Notes: generated by a model from the sequence alone, not told the origin. Shown: positions 55,316-64,000, counted from the stretch's first letter. The stretch: 64,000 nt of DNA from Fibrobacter sp. UWR2 (GCF_002210285.1 NZ_MWQE01000004.1:140036-204035); one strand, 5' to 3'. Program-made: numbers and translations.

Positions 55316-55837
55316 AACACCAAGAGCCTGAATTGCGGCCTTGTACTTCTTGAGGCGGAACTTCGTCTTGAGCTCGCGGCGTTCCTGGCGGTGGATGTAC
55401 TTGTCGTCCATGAGCACGTTCAAGATAGCGCTCTTTGCCTTTGCTGCAGTCGGATTGTCCTTGAGTGTTTCGACAAAGCGTACAAAGTCCTTTTCGCGGG
55501 CGTCGTAGGTGGCGTCTTCGGCCGGCACACCCTTTTCCATGAGGTGGCAGCTGTATTCGTCAATCCAAGCCTGATTCTTGTGGTAGGTCATCTTCTGGAT
55601 GAGGTCGACCATATCGGCAGGAACACCCATCTTGATCATGTCGTCCGGAGTCTTTTTAGTGGCAGAAGTAATGGAATCCTGCAAAATAGCGAGAACCTGG
55701 ACATCTTCGGATTCGCCTTTGTTCTTGAGATAGTCGGCGACGTTCTGGAGGAAATCGATGTATGGGCCACCGGCCTTGTCTTGCTGGCCTTGGTGAACTG
55801 ATTCTGCAATTTTGTAGGCGTCTTGATAAGAAAGCAT
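55313..55837 (-). CDS. HD-domain protein related to (p)ppGpp hydrolases, 5' context replaced
   Basis: 174 residues if read from the ATG at 55837. The N-terminal half resembles the RelA/SpoT HD hydrolase fold: YKIAESVHQGQQDKAGGPYI, LAILQDSIT, then VDLIQKMTYHK. The metal-binding set looks degraded: PYIxH is PYIDF and LHD is LQD, so catalysis is doubtful. The C-terminal ~60 residues are helical and lysine/arginine-rich. Upstream of the ATG the DNA switches to foreign rteC within about 10 bases, and the native promoter and ribosome site are lost. The frame continues upstream into rteC without a stop, so a chimeric protein of about 281 residues could be made from 56158. Confidence 0.65.
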   Translation of the reverse strand: MLSYQDAYKIAESVHQGQQDKAGGPYIDFLQNVADYLKNKGESEDVQVLAILQDSITSATKKTPDDMIKMGVPADMVDLIQKMTYHKNQAWIDEYSCHLMEKGVPAEDATYDAREKDFVRFVETLKDNPTAAKAKSAILNVLMDDKYIHRQERRELKTKFRLKKYKAAIQALGV

Positions 55838-55846
55838 TATTAACCC

Positions 55847-56158
55847 GTTGTTGGCGGATATTAGTGGTGGCACTTGGGGCGTGGCAAGGAATTTCTGCAT
55901 CTTTCTTACGAAAGACAGAGCCTTGCTGACGTAGGCGGCAATCTCTCTTTTTTCTTCTGACAGATTACGTACGGGATGGTGCTGCAACTCGATTTCGATG
56001 TAGGCAAGCGCGATGACGGTAAGGTTCATGTCCATGCCGCCGTTGCACAGTTCGATCACTTGGGTGGCGAAAGCCGTGTATGCCGTTTCCATATTGCAGT
56101 CGCCGGCTTCGTTTATCAGGCGGAAAAAGTCGGTTTCCGCCAGCAAGAAATAATTCAT
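55847..56158 (-). pseudogene. rteC: 5' fragment of rteC fused to a host gene
   Basis: The first ~104 codons of an RteC-like protein (starts MNYFLLAETDFFRLINEAGD, includes NLSEEKREIAAYVSKALSF) from CTnDOT-type elements, in the place expected beyond rteB. RteC activates excision genes in CTnDOT and is about 217 residues; here it stops after the LISANN segment, where host DNA begins. The identification rests on memory of the family and on gene order. The C-terminal DNA-binding half is absent, so regulatory function should be lost. Confidence 0.7.
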
Positions 56159-56236
56159 GGTTCTGTCAATTTTGAAAATTACACTTTGTTTTCTGCGTGC
56201 GCACATGAATATAATTGGCAAAAAACGCGGCAGAAA

Positions 56237-56276
56237 ATAAAAAATCCAACACTCAATTTTACAAAGTGCTGGATTT
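56237..56276 (-). terminator. Terminator between the RibD-like gene and rteC
   Basis: AAATCCAACACT at 56242-56253 pairs with AGTGCTGGATTT at 56265-56276 (one mismatch), followed on the minus strand by TTTTTATTTT. It separates upstream transcription from rteC, in line with rteC having its own promoter in CTnDOT. The remaining 56159-56396 sequence is AT-rich without a gene. Confidence 0.6.
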
Positions 56277-56396
56277 CAGAGGTATAAAATTCAGTATTTT
56301 TTCACAAGGACAAATTATCTCCGACTTAAATTGTTTGTAATCGGAACATTTATTCTATTCCTGAAAATAGAAATGTATGCTTGCCGCACATTTTGG

Positions 56397-56819
56397 CTAT
56401 CTTGCTTTTTTATCAAGGATATAGATAATGCGACATACACCGTTGGGATAGCTTTTCAAAGAGGAAAGCGTCCAGTGTTGCTCTGGCAGAGCCGACTTAA
56501 AAAAATGTCGTCCGCTTCCGGATATGAAAGGAACGGTGTATAGTATGATTTCATCCACAGCGTGCATCCGCAGCAGTCCGTTTATATAGTCTGCCGTGTC
56601 CGGTGTGGCTTCCGCGAGGTAACGGATGTTTGTGCAGTCTTTTCTCCATTCGTGCAGCATTGAAATGGAATAGTCCGGTGTCACACGGTAAAAGGCTTTC
56701 TTCCTGATTTCATCAAGACCGCAACGGTCAAGGCACAAATCCTGATGTGCTTTATCATATAACTCTGAAGAAAGACATCCGTCCATCGTCAGTACGGCGA
56801 GAATCTGAACTTTACCCAT
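56397..56819 (-). CDS. RibD C-terminal/dihydrofolate-reductase-like protein
   Basis: 140 residues with the RibD_C fold pattern (VQILAVLTMDGCLSS at the N-terminus, DEIILYTVPFISGSGRHFF near the C-terminus). These NADPH-dependent reductase relatives are common in Bacteroides mobile elements and of unknown substrate. Shorter than FolA and without its catalytic Asp-Trp pattern. Located between rteB and rteC in the foreign segment. Lower GC than host genes. Confidence 0.7.
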   Translation of the reverse strand: MGKVQILAVLTMDGCLSSELYDKAHQDLCLDRCGLDEIRKKAFYRVTPDYSISMLHEWRKDCTNIRYLAEATPDTADYINGLLRMHAVDEIILYTVPFISGSGRHFFKSALPEQHWTLSSLKSYPNGVCRIIYILDKKAR

Positions 56820-56874
56820 AATCGTTTCCTTTCGTTAGGCAAGGGTAAAAAAGTAGCGTGCAATTCACACTACC

Positions 56875-56995
56875 TTCAAGCGATGGCTCTGGTAAAGCCT
56901 TTACGGAGAGTACGTGAATGCACGCTATGCGTAAGCATAGCATAAGCATCACGCAATCGTCTCCGTAGTTCCAATTTACCAGATTTTCGCTTGAA
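56875..56995. other. Nested 121-base hairpin between rteB and the RibD-like gene
   Basis: Three nested stems share one axis. Outer arms TTCAAGCGA and TCTGGTAAA (56875-56896) pair with 56975-56995. The middle arms TACGGAGA/TCTCCGTA (56902-56909/56960-56967) and CGTG-ATGC (56913-56921/946-953) follow. The apical stem is GCTATGC-GTAA-GCATAGC (56924-56941). A further 8-bp palindrome with one mismatch lies at 56853-56873. This is far more than chance and suggests a structured RNA, attenuator or small palindromic element. The rest of 56820-57098 has no gene. Confidence 0.6.
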
Positions 56996-57098
56996 ACGCC
57001 TTGCGGTCTTATCCTATATGTTGGCGGCGAAAAGCTCCTGCCAATCGCCGTTTTTCTCAAATGTTATGCAAAGATAGCCAAATTCAGTGAATTACGGG

Positions 57099-58421
57099 CT
57101 ATGATTGCTTGAATTTATATTTAAGTCCATACTCTTCAAGTTTGCTGTATAGTGTTGTCCTGCCTATGCCGAGCAGTTCTGCGGCGACACTCCGGTTGCC
57201 GTTTGCCTGTTTCAACGCACGCAATATCCGCTCCTTATCCTCCGCGTCATTGCGCAAGGCGAAGCTGACAGTAGAGGTCGGTTTCGTCACGGCAAGTTCC
57301 AGATGCTCTTTCATGACAACACCTTCCTGCGCCTGCAATACAGCACCCATAACTTTCTGCCGAAGTTCCCGCACGTTGCCCGGCCATGCGTGTGTCAGCA
57401 ACGCTTTACGTGCTTCGGAACTGAACCCGCTCACGCTACACTCCAGCTCTCTGTTTGCCATATCACGGAAGAACTCTGCCAGCGGCATAATGTCTTCTTG
57501 ACAGTCACGCAACGGAGGAACGGTTATCCCGAAGTCGTGCAGGCGGTACAGAAGATCCTGCCGAAAACGCTTTTCATTCACCGATACCTCCAAATCTTCA
57601 TTGGTAGCAGCGATGATGCGGACATTGAAATTCCGGTCTGCCTTGTCTCCGACCGGGCGATACCGCCTCTCCTGTATGGCACGGAGCAACATCTGTTGGG
57701 TTTCCAACGCGAGGTTTCCTACCTCGTCCAGAAACAACGTGCCGCCTTCCGCCTCATGGAAATATCCTTTCTTGGCATTGTCCGCACCTGTAAATGCACC
57801 TTTGACGTGTCCGAAGAAAGCCGACGGTGCAAGCTCTTTGGAGAGTGAACCGCAGTCCACCGCCACAAATGGCTTGCCTGCACGTTTGCTCTTGTCATGC
57901 AACAGGTGGGCAATATGCTCCTTGCCCGTGCCGTTCTCACCAAATATCATCACGCTCATATCGGTGGCGGCTACCAGCCTTATGCGGTGCATGATTTTCT
58001 GAAAGGCGGAACCTTCACGGGCGAATATAGGCATACGGCGTTGTCCTGCCTGACGTTCTTTCAGTATGGAACGGATCAGGGGGACAAGTTTATCCTCCAC
58101 AAGCTGTTTGGGAATATAGTCTATCGAGCCGAGTTTCATGCTTTCCACGGCGGTATTAACTTCGGCGTAGTCGGTCATAATGATGAAGGGCTGCATCTTT
58201 CCCTCCTTTCGCATCCAGCACAAAAGGTCTATGCCACTGCCGTCAGGCAGACGCAGGTCGGCAACCACGATATCATTATCTGTTGCCTGTTGCAGATGTT
58301 TCTTCGCGGTTGAGAGGTGGTAAGCCTTCATATTGCGGTAGCCCTCCCGTGACAGCATATTGCAGACATATTCGCAATACACGATGTTGTCTTCCACCAC
58401 AATTATTTTTGTCTTATTCAT
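57099..58421 (-). CDS. rteB: Sigma-54-type response regulator RteB
   Basis: 440 residues in NtrC architecture: receiver domain (phospho-acceptor Asp in VVADLRLPDGSG, about residue 55), AAA+ domain with Walker A GENGTGKE and the loop GAFTGADNAKKG (GAFTGA contacts sigma factor), Walker B GTLFLDEVGN, and a C-terminal Fis-type HTH (NRSVAAELLGIGRTTLYSKLEEYG). In CTnDOT it is phosphorylated by RteA and activates rteC. It overlaps rteA by 8 bases. Nearly identical context to Bacteroides elements. Confidence 0.93.
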   Translation of the reverse strand: MNKTKIIVVEDNIVYCEYVCNMLSREGYRNMKAYHLSTAKKHLQQATDNDIVVADLRLPDGSGIDLLCWMRKEGKMQPFIIMTDYAEVNTAVESMKLGSIDYIPKQLVEDKLVPLIRSILKERQAGQRRMPIFAREGSAFQKIMHRIRLVAATDMSVMIFGENGTGKEHIAHLLHDKSKRAGKPFVAVDCGSLSKELAPSAFFGHVKGAFTGADNAKKGYFHEAEGGTLFLDEVGNLALETQQMLLRAIQERRYRPVGDKADRNFNVRIIAATNEDLEVSVNEKRFRQDLLYRLHDFGITVPPLRDCQEDIMPLAEFFRDMANRELECSVSGFSSEARKALLTHAWPGNVRELRQKVMGAVLQAQEGVVMKEHLELAVTKPTSTVSFALRNDAEDKERILRALKQANGNRSVAAELLGIGRTTLYSKLEEYGLKYKFKQS

Positions 58422-60732
58422 CTTCGTATTTTCTCCTTTCCTCTTCTGCCAACCGTATTATTTCCACTCCCTTATCCAGCACGGCAGTCACGGCATGGCT
58501 TAACGCTTCACCATCCGGGAGAGCATCGCCACGAAGCAATCCGTAAAGTACATTCAGCGGTTGGTCGGCACGGAGCACCTCCCACGAACTGCGCAGGTGG
58601 TGGATCAGGGAATCCAGCTTTTGCAGGTCTTTTTCTTTTGCTGCATCCCGTACCGCCTGCATTTCCTTTTCTGTTTCAGTTATCAACTTTTCCAGCATGA
58701 CGGCTTCATTGCCATAGGACAATAAGGCGGAAAAGTCCGGTTTCCCGTCCGGTGTCGCTTTTATGGCACACCTGTCGGAAACCTCCATCAGTTCCGATAT
58801 GGAGAACGGTTTGAACAGGCATCCGGCAAAGCCTTTTGCCAATAGTTCCCCTTTGTTACAACTGCCCGAAGCGGTTGCCACAACCACCGGGATTGTTGGT
58901 GAATTGCCCACGTTGGACGAACGCAACAGTTCCAGCAATTCGAAACCGTTTATATCGGGCATATTCAAGTCTGTCAGCAACAGGCTGTATTCTTTCTGGC
59001 GTATCATTTCCATCAGTGCCGCAGCATCGGTGCAAGTGTCGCAGTGTATTCCTTCTTGGGAATACATCTCTTTCAGCATCAGAAGTAATACCTCATCATT
59101 GTCAATGGCGACAACATCATGGAATTTATTGTTATGATAAACAGGTGTATTGCTTGTATATCCAAGCTGTTCTTCAGCTTCCTGCATAGAAATTTCAACT
59201 GTGAAACGACTGCCTTTCCCTTTCTTGCTGTCTAAACGGATTGTTCCGCCAAGCATCGACACAATATTACGCATTATGGCAAGCCCAAGCCCGAAACCCT
59301 CCTTTGCGGCGGCATTTGATAGACGTTCAAACGCACCGAACGCTTGTTTCTGTTCCTCTTCTGTCATGCCTGTACCTGTATCTTCAACGACCAGTGTCAG
59401 AACTCCATTATCATATTCAGTAATCAAAGAAACACCGCCTTCTTCTGTGAACTTGACAGCGTTTGACAGCAGGTTATTCCCGATTTGTATTATTCGCTCT
59501 TTGTCGGTCAATACAATGGCATCGTGTCCAGTCTTCACGGACAAGGACAGCCCTTTGTTCACGGCAACAGGCATGAACTCCGTTTCAAGTGTGTGCGTGA
59601 TTGCTGAAATCCGGCAGGGTGACAGACGGGGCTGTTCCTTGCCGTTGTCCAGGCGGAAGAAGTCAAGCAAAGTGTTAAGCATATCCCGCATACGGTCGGA
59701 GGATTGCAGTATGTTTTGGATATACTGCCCGGACTTATCCTCACACTGTTCTTTCCGTATCAGTCCGGCATAGCCTGTTATTGCTGTCAGCGGTGTGCGC
59801 AGTTCATGGGTGATAGTATGTACCGCCTTCTTCCTTGACGTTATCAGTGCCTCGTTCCGTTGTACGGATTGTTCCAGTTGCCTTATCAAATCAGTTGTCT
59901 TGTGCTTGTATTGTTTAATGCTTTTTGCATCACGATGTATGATGATGTAGGAAATTAACAACAATAGAAGAACGAATCCCATTAAACCGCCTACTTGCAT
60001 AAATGACTTTTCACGCATGGCAACTATTTCGTTTTCCCGGCTTTGCAGTTCGGTTTGTACCTTTTCTTCTATTTGGCAAATCAATTCTTGCAGTTGTCTG
60101 TTAAGTTCTGCATTACGAGCTGCAAGGCTGTCGGCTTGTTCCGACAATTGGCGATCCTGCACTTTCTGTTCGCTGATTACGTTTCTATTGACCGAATGAA
60201 GGATAGTGGTTGATACTGCTGGAGTTACTTCCTTTTTTTTGCCGAATATGCCTAAGAAACCTTTTCGTTTTGGCTTTTTGGACTGTTCCTGCACACTTTT
60301 CTGTACAATAACCGGAATTTGATTGGCTATCTTCTTGTTAATAGATTGTTGTTCATCCATTAACCGGACTATCTGGAACATCTGTCGTTCCTTATCCTCT
60401 AAAAGACTGCGCACACTATCGATGCGCTCTGCTGGATAGGTGGCCTTGAAACGGCAGAGCATACTGTCCATTGCCATACGCCGTGCATGGTAATGCTCGA
60501 TATCTTTATCGTTCCATTCCAGTATTGTTTCACCCAATAGAGAAAATTTTATCATTTGAATATTGATATTGTTTATTTCTTTTCGGAGCTCGTCTATTTT
60601 TTTATTGCCAAGTTCTAATGCTTCTATCTCCTGCCATTCATAGAGGCTATTATATGCCATACATCCGATAAGAATGGAGATAAGTATATATCCCAACCGT
60701 ATTGCCTTATAGAAATTTCCTGACCGCTCCAT
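58414..60732 (-). CDS. rteA: Hybrid sensor histidine kinase RteA
   Basis: 772 residues. Two membrane helices (about 12-26 and 245-265) bracket a coiled periplasmic sensor region. HisKA with HELRTPLTAITGYAG, then HATPase (DTGTGMTEEE, GFGLGLAIM), a receiver domain (LLLTDLNMPDINGFELLELL) and a C-terminal Hpt-like helix (LIHHLRSSWEVLR). It senses a signal connected to tetracycline-induced transfer in CTnDOT and passes phosphate to RteB. Its ATG overlaps the tetQ stop (TAATG), giving the tetQ-rteA-rteB operon. Confidence 0.92.
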   Translation of the reverse strand: MERSGNFYKAIRLGYILISILIGCMAYNSLYEWQEIEALELGNKKIDELRKEINNINIQMIKFSLLGETILEWNDKDIEHYHARRMAMDSMLCRFKATYPAERIDSVRSLLEDKERQMFQIVRLMDEQQSINKKIANQIPVIVQKSVQEQSKKPKRKGFLGIFGKKKEVTPAVSTTILHSVNRNVISEQKVQDRQLSEQADSLAARNAELNRQLQELICQIEEKVQTELQSRENEIVAMREKSFMQVGGLMGFVLLLLLISYIIIHRDAKSIKQYKHKTTDLIRQLEQSVQRNEALITSRKKAVHTITHELRTPLTAITGYAGLIRKEQCEDKSGQYIQNILQSSDRMRDMLNTLLDFFRLDNGKEQPRLSPCRISAITHTLETEFMPVAVNKGLSLSVKTGHDAIVLTDKERIIQIGNNLLSNAVKFTEEGGVSLITEYDNGVLTLVVEDTGTGMTEEEQKQAFGAFERLSNAAAKEGFGLGLAIMRNIVSMLGGTIRLDSKKGKGSRFTVEISMQEAEEQLGYTSNTPVYHNNKFHDVVAIDNDEVLLLMLKEMYSQEGIHCDTCTDAAALMEMIRQKEYSLLLTDLNMPDINGFELLELLRSSNVGNSPTIPVVVATASGSCNKGELLAKGFAGCLFKPFSISELMEVSDRCAIKATPDGKPDFSALLSYGNEAVMLEKLITETEKEMQAVRDAAKEKDLQKLDSLIHHLRSSWEVLRADQPLNVLYGLLRGDALPDGEALSHAVTAVLDKGVEIIRLAEEERRKYEDE

Positions 60733-62657
60733 TATTTTAATGACATTGATTTTTGGAACATGAATAAAAGTTTATCTTTTTCGTTCATGCGGATATTATC
60801 AGAATAACCGTCTTTTGTTATTTGATACCCACATGGCTTAACCATAAAAATGCCTAAGCCCTTAGTGTACGAACTTACTTCTGAGGCATAGTCTTTACTT
60901 GTATTTAATGGAACTTTCCCTTTAATATGACACCACTCATTATTACAACTGATGTCTTCAATCTCAGACATCATTTTTTGCAAATCTGTAATAGCTTTGG
61001 AACTCGCTACTTGGGGTATCTGCAACTCAAAACAGAGCATCGGTTCGAGAATGTCCACACCTGACTGTTGCAAAGCCAGCCTGAAGACATAAGGGGTCAG
61101 CTGTCTGAAATCAGCAGGTGTACTTACCGGGCTATAATACTCGGCTTGAGTAAAAGTTACTTTCAGATCTGTCACTTCCCATCCATGTAAACCAGATTGG
61201 CAAGACATACGAATCCCTTCAAAAACGGCATTTTGAAAAGAATGGTTCAGATAACCATAGGAGATGTCACTTTCGATTTGCAACCCTGCCCCTAACGGTA
61301 AGGGTTCAAGAGTCAGCCCTATTGTGGCCCAGTAAGGGTTGGGTGGTACTTCGATCTGAATAATCTTATTGACCTTTTTTATAGGTCGTTCTTTGTAGAT
61401 AGTCTTGATCTCATCAAAATGGACCTTTACGGAAAATCGTTCTTCCAGCAATGTCTGTATGATTTCCTTTTGGGTCAAACCATATAACGAGATTTCCAAT
61501 TCATCACTATATGAGTTTATGGAAAAGGACAAAGACGGGTCTTCAATCCACAATGTATTCAGAGCGGATATCACCTTGCTTCTCTCTTCGGGCTTATTTG
61601 GCCGGACGGAGGATTTGAGAGCGGGATGCTGATGAGATAATCCTTGAATCAAACAAGGTTTAGCACCTAAATAATCTCCGATTCGAAAATCTTCTATATC
61701 TTCTACAATCGCGATATCATTGGCACCCACTTCATCAACATTTATCTCTCTGCCCTGATAAATAGTCTTTAGATTTTTAATCTTGATGAATTTTTCCGAA
61801 TCGTTGATTCTTACAACGTCTCGAAGTCTCAGACTTCCGTCAATTATTTTAAGAAAACTTCTTTTATGCCCTTTGGGGTCATGCTCTATCTTATAGAGAT
61901 AAGCTGAAAGTCTGTTTGAGACTGATGCCGGAGGAAGTATAAAAGAAGAAATGGCGTCCAACAACTCATTGATACCGATATTGAACATTGCTGATCCATG
62001 TAGCACCGGATAGACTTTGGCTTTTGCCACAAGAGCGATTATCGTATTCCAATAATCAGCCGGTGAAATTTCGCTATCCGCCAAATATCGTTCTAATATA
62101 TCGTCGTCATGGTTGCATACAAATTCTTTGTATTCTTCCTTTATATATGTTTGGGAGCAAACCGGATAAACCGATCCATCGACAACAGTTTGCATAAACA
62201 GGACATCTTGCGACAGATTTGTTTTTATATCCATATACAAACGCTCCAAATTCACACCGGCACGGTCAATCTTATTGATAAATATAATTGTCGGGATTTG
62301 CAGCTTTTGTAAAGTACTGAACAGCAACTTTGTCTGCGCTTGTATGCCTTCCTTTGCGGATAAGATGAGGACTGCTCCATCAAGCATTTTGAATGTCCGC
62401 TCCACTTCCGCAATAAAATCCATGTGTCCCGGAGTGTCAATGATATTGCATTTCACTCCATTCCAGATAATAGATGTCGTAGAAGCCCGGACAGTAATTC
62501 CTCTACGTTTCTCTATATCCATAGAGTCCGTTATGGTGTCACCATTATCCACACGGCCGCACTTTTCCGTTGCTCCACTGGCAAACAGCAGATTCTCGGT
62601 TACGGAAGTTTTTCCTGCATCAACGTGAGCAAGAATTCCTAAATTTATAATATTCAT
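60732..62657 (-). CDS. tetQ: Ribosomal protection tetracycline resistance protein TetQ
   Basis: 641 residues, EF-G-like GTPase: G1 [23 protein letters not shown]. It binds the 70S ribosome and expels tetracycline. The sequence pattern ([20 protein letters not shown]) and linkage to rteA/rteB identify Tet(Q) of Bacteroides. In CTnDOT a leader of more than 100 bases with attenuating hairpins controls tetQ-rteA-rteB; here only 26 bases separate the ATG from the stop of an IS982-type transposase, so that leader is gone and expression is probably driven from the IS side. Confidence 0.95.
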   Translation of the reverse strand: MNIINLGILAHVDAGKTSVTENLLFASGATEKCGRVDNGDTITDSMDIEKRRGITVRASTTSIIWNGVKCNIIDTPGHMDFIAEVERTFKMLDGAVLILSAKEGIQAQTKLLFSTLQKLQIPTIIFINKIDRAGVNLERLYMDIKTNLSQDVLFMQTVVDGSVYPVCSQTYIKEEYKEFVCNHDDDILERYLADSEISPADYWNTIIALVAKAKVYPVLHGSAMFNIGINELLDAISSFILPPASVSNRLSAYLYKIEHDPKGHKRSFLKIIDGSLRLRDVVRINDSEKFIKIKNLKTIYQGREINVDEVGANDIAIVEDIEDFRIGDYLGAKPCLIQGLSHQHPALKSSVRPNKPEERSKVISALNTLWIEDPSLSFSINSYSDELEISLYGLTQKEIIQTLLEERFSVKVHFDEIKTIYKERPIKKVNKIIQIEVPPNPYWATIGLTLEPLPLGAGLQIESDISYGYLNHSFQNAVFEGIRMSCQSGLHGWEVTDLKVTFTQAEYYSPVSTPADFRQLTPYVFRLALQQSGVDILEPMLCFELQIPQVASSKAITDLQKMMSEIEDISCNNEWCHIKGKVPLNTSKDYASEVSSYTKGLGIFMVKPCGYQITKDGYSDNIRMNEKDKLLFMFQKSMSLK

Positions 62658-62683
62658 TTGGATTAAGCAACCTGTTGGCGGAA

Positions 62684-63452
62684 TTAATTTAGTGCATACT
62701 TAATTCTGCCAATGGGCTTGTCGTTAATGAAGTTTACGTATTGCAGAATGGTAAGTGCACTAATTTTGCCAATGATCCTGGCAAACAAACCATTCGTTAT
62801 TTTCGCATAGTTCCTGATGACCAAGAACTGGTCTGTAAGTTGTGAGAATATTGTCTCAATCCTCTTTCTTGCCTTTGCAAACGGAATGAATGTCGGTTTC
62901 CAATCCTTTTGGTTGAGCCGATACGGACACTCCAGTCTTATGTGTGCGGTTTCGAACAAGTCAAGCTGTACGTCAGCTCCAATATACCCTTTGTCACCAT
63001 AGATGCTACAGTCGTGATAAGTATGTTTTACATCCTTCATATAATGGAGGTCCGCCACACTTGCCTTTGACAGATCATAGGAATGGATAACTCCACTTAA
63101 CCCACAGAGAGCGTGTAACTTATAACCAAAATAATACGTGTTCTGCGAAGCACAGAAGCCGAAGTCGGGAGCTTGCGAGAAATTGCCGGTACGTCCCATC
63201 TTGCAACGTTTTCCTCTTGCAACCCTACAGACCTCTATCGGCTTGGAGTCAACAAAGAATTGTTCCTCTCCGCCATCCATTTCCATGGCAATCCGCTTGC
63301 GCAGTTCCTCACACAGGCCTGCCGTTTTCTTCCTGCGGTCATTGAACTGTCTCCTTGATATGAGATTAGGAATGTTGTCCTTGTACTCTTGCAATTTATA
63401 GTCGAACAACCACTTCTCACTATCAATGCTCTCGGTCTCTGCCGTCAAGGAT
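62684..63452 (-). mobile_element. IS982-family transposase, N-terminally truncated
   Basis: 256 residues of a DDE transposase: first Asp in FFVDSKPIEVC, second Asp in SIYGDKGYIG, Glu in KRIETIFSQL, plus KMGRTGNFSQ and YYFGYKLHALCGLSG, typical of IS982 (IS1187/IS195 group of Bacteroidales). Full-length members have about 300 residues, so some 40-50 N-terminal residues and the left inverted repeat are missing, cut exactly where serC sequence begins. The catalytic residues remain. It is oriented with tetQ and ends 26 bases before its ATG. Confidence 0.85.
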
Positions 63453-64000
63453 AGCGCCGCCATAGACGACACCGAAGTCAGACACGTTAATCTTACGGGC
63501 GAGGAAGTCGGAGCTCACGTCAGCCATGAGGAAGCCAGACTTCGGCTTCGGGAAGTTGTGCCATTCCGTACCGTAGATCGTGTTGTTGGCGGTCACGTGG
63601 AGGTACGTGGCGTTGTCGCTGAGCTTCAAGTTCTTGTCGATGCGGCTGTAAGTTTCAGACTTGGTGTCGCAAGCGGCGAGAGCGTTACCGAACTGCTTTG
63701 CTTCCTTGTAAGCCTTGTTTGCCCAAACGCCGGTCAAAGCGTAGTCGGCCGTTGCGTTCTGGTCGAGGAAGTTCATCGGGAGCATGCAGAACAAAAGTGA
63801 GCAACCACCACCGAGGAACACGATGTCGTAGTCTTCTGGGATGCCCATCAATTCACGGAGGTACTGTTCCGTCTGGGCGAACATGTTTTCAATCGGCTTT
63901 GAACGGTGACTCATGGAGAGGATACTGATGCCGCTGTTTTCGAAGTCGATGCATGCAGCAGATGCTTCCTTGAGTGCCTGTTCCGGCAAGACCGACGGTC
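63453..64000 (-). pseudogene. serC: Truncated second copy of serC
   Basis: 548 bases matching 54621-55168 in the same orientation, offset 8,832. Codes for residues ~11-193; the break falls before the PLP lysine (about 195), so it cannot be active. Three differences (63468, 63489, 63495), all at third codon positions and silent, lie next to the junction; the remaining ~505 bases are identical to the intact copy. Beyond the junction the frame reads into the IS as a 10-residue tail. The 5' end is outside the window. Confidence 0.9.

Noticed and set aside
56875..56995. Identification of the hairpin as the CTnDOT small RNA RteR
   Set aside because: RteR is described from the excision region, which is absent here; position does not fit.
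55847..63452. An intact conjugative transposon
   Set aside because: No integrase, xis/exc, mob or tra genes and no attachment repeats; both ends are truncated genes.

Overview
The window looks like a chromosome segment of a rumen-type Fibrobacter (Fibrobacteres). The main evidence is three lipoprotein or secreted proteins with the Fibrobacter succinogenes major paralogous (FISUMP) domain, a GH9 cellulase with a basic C-terminal sorting-type tail, a very large OmpA protein with expanded calcium-type repeats, and an EF-G of the AHIDSGKTT type. The host DNA is moderately GC-rich, with clear AGGAG-type ribosome binding sites and many perfect hairpin terminators.

Layout. 1-11.7 kb is mostly on the minus strand: dprA (cut by the window edge), mazG (plus), fusA, an EcsC-like protein, map, a DEAD-box helicase, an envelope protein/lipoprotein pair, pyrE and purU. 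11.8-21.2 kb has a FISUMP protein, hemB, hemL, an acyl-CoA ligase, a deacetylase-like protein, fabF, a NirJ/AhbD-type radical SAM protein and tadA. 21.3-26.7 kb is a six-gene plus-strand run built around a MotA/ZorA-like channel with a long helical tail and a MotB/ZorB-like OmpA partner; I cannot assign it to a described system. 26.7-34 kb has FISUMP and subtilase-like secreted proteins, ilvBN and radC. 34-49.8 kb has the repeat-rich OmpA, thyA-folA, an MgtC/DUF4010 membrane protein, guaB, several lipoproteins, an inositol-phosphatase-family gene, the GH9 cellulase and an acyl-CoA carboxyltransferase. 50-54 kb is a compact lipid/polyketide-like locus: ACP, a fused ketosynthase plus chain-length-factor-like protein, a ketoreductase and a dehydratase. 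serC follows.

From about 55,847 to 63,452 the DNA changes character. It is a fragment of a Bacteroides CTnDOT-type conjugative transposon, all on the minus strand: the 5' part of rteC, a RibD/DHFR-like gene, rteB, rteA, tetQ, and an N-terminally truncated IS982-family transposase only 26 bp upstream of tetQ. No integrase, excision, mobilisation or transfer gene is present. Both edges are abrupt. On the left, rteC codon ~104 is joined in frame to a Fibrobacter HD-domain gene. On the right, the transposase is joined to a second, partial copy of the same serC, in direct orientation and 8,832 bp from the first. Three synonymous differences lie within about 45 bp of that junction, and the remaining ~505 bp are identical. 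This could be a real circle-type (Campbell-like) integration or partial duplication, or a chimeric metagenome assembly. The sequence alone does not decide, and the sequence beyond base 64,000 and read coverage would.

The host genes are largely housekeeping (nucleotide, haem, branched-chain amino acid, folate and fatty-acid metabolism) mixed with cell-envelope and cellulose-degradation functions. The least described parts are the ZorAB-like motor operon, the KS-CLF fusion locus, and the tetQ-rteAB insertion with its boundaries.
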